Source of the DNA: Polynucleobacter sp. MWH-Svant-W18
Lineage (GTDB): Bacteria > Pseudomonadota > Gammaproteobacteria > Burkholderiales > Burkholderiaceae
Direction: 5' to 3'
Assembly: GCF_018687495.1 (NCBI RefSeq)
Contig: NZ_CP061293.1
Location: 1,426,001 to 1,490,000 of the forward strand
DNA: 64,000 nucleotides
In this document: piece after piece, positions 61,999 through 64,000 of the stretch
Layout: every line of letters starts with the position of its first letter
How positions within the stretch are numbered: the first letter of the stretch is position 1
The notes under the pieces: generated by a model
Seen by the model: the letters and a program-made list of their open reading frames with translations, nothing else
Database searches by the model: none
What the model was told of the DNA's origin: nothing
Program-made: the position numbers and the translations under genes

Positions 61999-62478
61999 CT
62001 ACTGGGCTTGAGTAGCGGTACTTGAGTCTCGTGTCGATGGGTTGCTAGGCTGTGTAGGAATGTTAGTATTTATCGCATTGGCTGAAGGCGTTAATATGGT
62101 GACTTGATCAACGCAATCATTGCTATCGTATGTCACTTCATAGACTTGTAGATCACCATCATTAATAGCTTCAACTGGAGTACTAATGACCTCAGTAACC
62201 CCCAAAGTAAAGACGTCTGCCGTTCCCTCTACAAGAGCGCGCGCAGTTTTTGCTCCCTGGCTGTAACCTTGTTTAAATCGATAAATTTCATATTTTTTTC
62301 CATTCCTAACCCCGCTGGTCACTGGAACTCCAAACTCCGCAATTAAAGCGTCTCTAGATGTGCCTACTTTAAAAAGAGCAATATTTTTTTCAGTTGGCTG
62401 ATGTGCCGCCATATAAACGGAACAGCCCCCCAATAAAAAGACCGCAGCAGCCATGACAGCTAATTTCTCAAACTTCAT
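61999..62478 (-). CDS. outer-membrane-type lipoprotein, SmpA/OmlA-like
   Basis: This 159-residue lipoprotein has a signal peptide ending in the lipobox LGGC (Cys19). No Asp follows the Cys (CSVYM), so it probably sorts to the outer membrane. The central part (KVGTSRDALIAEFGVPVTSG, EIYRFKQGYSQG and LQVYEVTYDSNDCVDQVTI) looks like a small BamE/SmpA-type domain. The C-terminal 30 residues are Ser/Thr/Pro/Asn-rich and likely disordered. GAGG lies before the ATG. The function is unknown. Confidence 0.8.
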   Translation of the reverse strand: MKFEKLAVMAAAVFLLGGCSVYMAAHQPTEKNIALFKVGTSRDALIAEFGVPVTSGVRNGKKYEIYRFKQGYSQGAKTARALVEGTADVFTLGVTEVISTPVEAINDGDLQVYEVTYDSNDCVDQVTILTPSANAINTNIPTQPSNPSTRDSSTATQAQ

Positions 62479-62537
62479 TACATACCTCGCATTGATTTTT
62501 CTGGAGTTAGTTTATTCGATAGTCAAAAGCATATAAA

Positions 62538-62568
62538 AAAACGCCTGGTCTTATGAACCAGGCGTTTT
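62538..62568 (-). terminator. terminator of groEL
   Basis: AAAACGCCTGGT and ACCAGGCGTTTT form a 12-bp stem with a 7-nt loop. On the minus strand it is followed by a T run. It lies 36 nt beyond the groEL stop. Confidence 0.9.
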
Positions 62569-62604
62569 GATTTTCCACGGCTAAACAGCCGAAGGAATGG
62601 GCTA

Positions 62605-64000
62605 TTACATCATGCCGCCCATACCACCCATACCACCCATACCGCCCATATCAGGCATTCCGCCGCCAGCAGACTCATCCTTTGGCGCTTCAGAAATTGC
62701 ACAGTCAGTAGTGAGCAACAAGCCAGCAACAGAAGCTGCATTTACCAATGCAGTTTTAGTTACTTTAGTTGGATCAATCACACCTTGGGCAACGAGATCA
62801 CCATATTCACCAGTAGCCGCGTTGTAACCGTTATTGCCTTTGCTTTCCTGCACGGCGTTCACAACTACACCAGCATCTTCACCGGCATTGCTAACGATCG
62901 TACGCAATGGCTCTTGCATAGCGCGTAATACGATGCTGATACCAGCATCTTGATCAGGATTGTCGCCCTTCAGGCCTTTGATGCCTTGCATTGCACGAAT
63001 CAATGCTACGCCACCGCCAGGAACAATGCCCTCTTCAACCGCTGCACGAGTTGCATGCAATGCATCGTCGACGCGAGCTTTCTTTTCCTTCATTTCAACT
63101 TCAGTAGCAGCGCCAACACGAATCACGGCAACACCACCAGCTAATTTAGCTACACGTTCTTGCAATTTTTCTTTGTCATAGTCGCTAGTAGCTTCTTCGA
63201 TCTGAACACGAATATTCTTCACGCGAGCTTCAATTGCTTTAGCATCGCCAGCACCGTCAATGATGATGGTGTTTTCTTTGCCAACTTCGATACGTTTTGC
63301 TTGACCCAAGTGCTCAAGAGTGGTTTTCTCGAGTGTGAGGCCAATTTCTTCAGCAATCACAGTACCGCCAGTCAAAATTGCAATGTCTTCCAACATGGCT
63401 TTACGACGATCTCCAAAGCCTGGAGCCTTAACAGCACAAGTTTTAATGATTCCGCGGATATTGTTCACAACTAAAGTTGCCAAGGCCTCACCTTCAACAT
63501 CTTCTGCAATGATCAACAATGGACGACCAGACTTGGCAACTTGCTCGAGTACTGGGAGTAAATCACGGATGTTAGCAATCTTCTTGTCAAACAAAAGTAC
63601 GTATGGGCTTTCCAATACGGCAACTTGTTTCTCTGGTTGGTTAATGAAGTAAGGAGAGAGATAGCCACGATCAAACTGCATTCCTTCTACCACTTCTAGC
63701 TCATCTTCTAAAGACTTGCCATCTTCAACAGTGATAACACCTTCTTTGCCTACTTTTTCCATTGCTTCTGCAATGCGCTGACCAATACTGTGATCGCTGT
63801 TTGCAGAAATCGAACCTACTTGAGCAATTTCTTTTGTAGTGGTGCAAGGCTTGCTAATTTTTGCGAGCTCTTCGACCGCAGCCGTAACAGCTTTATCGAT
63901 ACCGCGTTTCAAGTCCATTGGGTTATGGCCTGCAACTACGTATTTCATACCTTCACGTACGATAGACTGAGCCAACACAGTAGCAGTAGTAGTACCGTCA
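62605..64000 (-). CDS. groEL: chaperonin GroEL, 5' part cut by window edge
   Basis: The frame runs to the window end and covers 465 codons, about residues 87 to the end of a 550-residue Hsp60. It starts with [11 protein letters not shown], whose first Asp is the catalytic Asp87 of E. coli numbering. It continues with the apical domain, [22 protein letters not shown] (with the Asp398 equivalent) and a C-terminal Gly-Gly-Met tail ending [10 protein letters not shown]. The groES gene and the expected sigma-32 or CIRCE control region lie outside the window. Confidence 0.97.
   Translation of the reverse strand, partial: DGTTTATVLAQSIVREGMKYVVAGHNPMDLKRGIDKAVTAAVEELAKISKPCTTTKEIAQVGSISANSDHSIGQRIAEAMEKVGKEGVITVEDGKSLEDELEVVEGMQFDRGYLSPYFINQPEKQVAVLESPYVLLFDKKIANIRDLLPVLEQVAKSGRPLLIIAEDVEGEALATLVVNNIRGIIKTCAVKAPGFGDRRKAMLEDIAILTGGTVIAEEIGLTLEKTTLEHLGQAKRIEVGKENTIIIDGAGDAKAIEARVKNIRVQIEEATSDYDKEKLQERVAKLAGGVAVIRVGAATEVEMKEKKARVDDALHATRAAVEEGIVPGGGVALIRAMQGIKGLKGDNPDQDAGISIVLRAMQEPLRTIVSNAGEDAGVVVNAVQESKGNNGYNAATGEYGDLVAQGVIDPTKVTKTALVNAASVAGLLLTTDCAISEAPKDESAGGGMPDMGGMGGMGGMGGMM

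Overview
The window is a stretch of core chromosome from a freshwater-type betaproteobacterium, most likely Polynucleobacter (Burkholderiaceae). I infer this from the moderate GC content, the dense packing of housekeeping genes, Burkholderiales-like proteins and neighbourhoods (clpS-clpA beside a csp gene, murJ opposite rpsT, purM opposite a PerM/hda/HAD/pcnB/folK/panB run, queA-tgt-yajC-secD-secF, a glcD-glcE-glcF operon, split pntAA/pntAB/pntB) and terminator style. I saw no tRNA, rRNA, insertion sequence, prophage, toxin-antitoxin pair, CRISPR array or defence island. No stretch longer than about 300 bases lacks a gene. The first 1.34 kb, which has no complete gene, holds the 5' part of a PAS-GGDEF gene cut by the window edge.

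Layout. 1-1343: sensor diguanylate cyclase (partial, minus). 1.5-4.5 kb: clpS, clpA and a small Hc1-like basic protein (minus), then a cold-shock gene with its own leader and terminator. 5-9.4 kb: DUF192 protein, secreted hydrolase, nucleoside phosphorylase, argG, argF and a DUF3579 protein. 9.4-16 kb: rpsT, murJ, SirB1-like protein, DedA, miaA, purM and an AI-2E transporter. 16-20.4 kb: hda, HAD phosphatase, pcnB, folK and panB. 20.4-26.5 kb: the heat-shock cluster hrcA-hemH-grpE-dnaK-dnaJ on minus. 26.5-38.5 kb: nadK, recN, glnE, a YhdP-like AsmA protein, a nitrilase-family amidase and tldD. 38.5-46.6 kb: DAHP synthase, cobalamin adenosyltransferase, glycolate oxidase glcDEF, yggS, proC and ubiA. 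46.6-57 kb: recG, queA, tgt, yajC, secD, secF, waaA and purB. 57-64 kb: a GST, mnmA, the transhydrogenase operon, a lipoprotein and the 3' part of groEL.

Working together: ClpS/ClpA, DnaK/DnaJ/GrpE, HrcA and GroEL make up most of a proteostasis network. The dnaK and grpE upstream regions each carry a clear sigma-32-type promoter with a 14-nt spacer. GlcDEF would let the cell use glycolate, a typical algal exudate. ArgG/ArgF, ProC, PanB, FolK, PurM/PurB and DAHP synthase are biosynthetic. QueA/Tgt, MnmA and MiaA modify tRNA. YajC/SecD/SecF drive protein export.

There is no obvious novel multi-gene system. The most interesting signal is regulatory. At a dozen transcription-unit starts a -10-like hexamer (usually TAnnnT) lies 5-7 nt before the ATG and no Shine-Dalgarno is present, so the predicted +1 falls on or next to the start codon. 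The cases are clpS, the DUF192 gene, miaA, panB, nadK, recN, glnE, the yhdP-like gene, the DAHP synthase gene, the adenosyltransferase gene, glcD and the GST gene. This suggests widespread leaderless transcription, including an 18-bp divergent promoter (adenosyltransferase/glcD) and a 65-bp one (glnE/yhdP). It is inferred by eye and needs 5'-end mapping.
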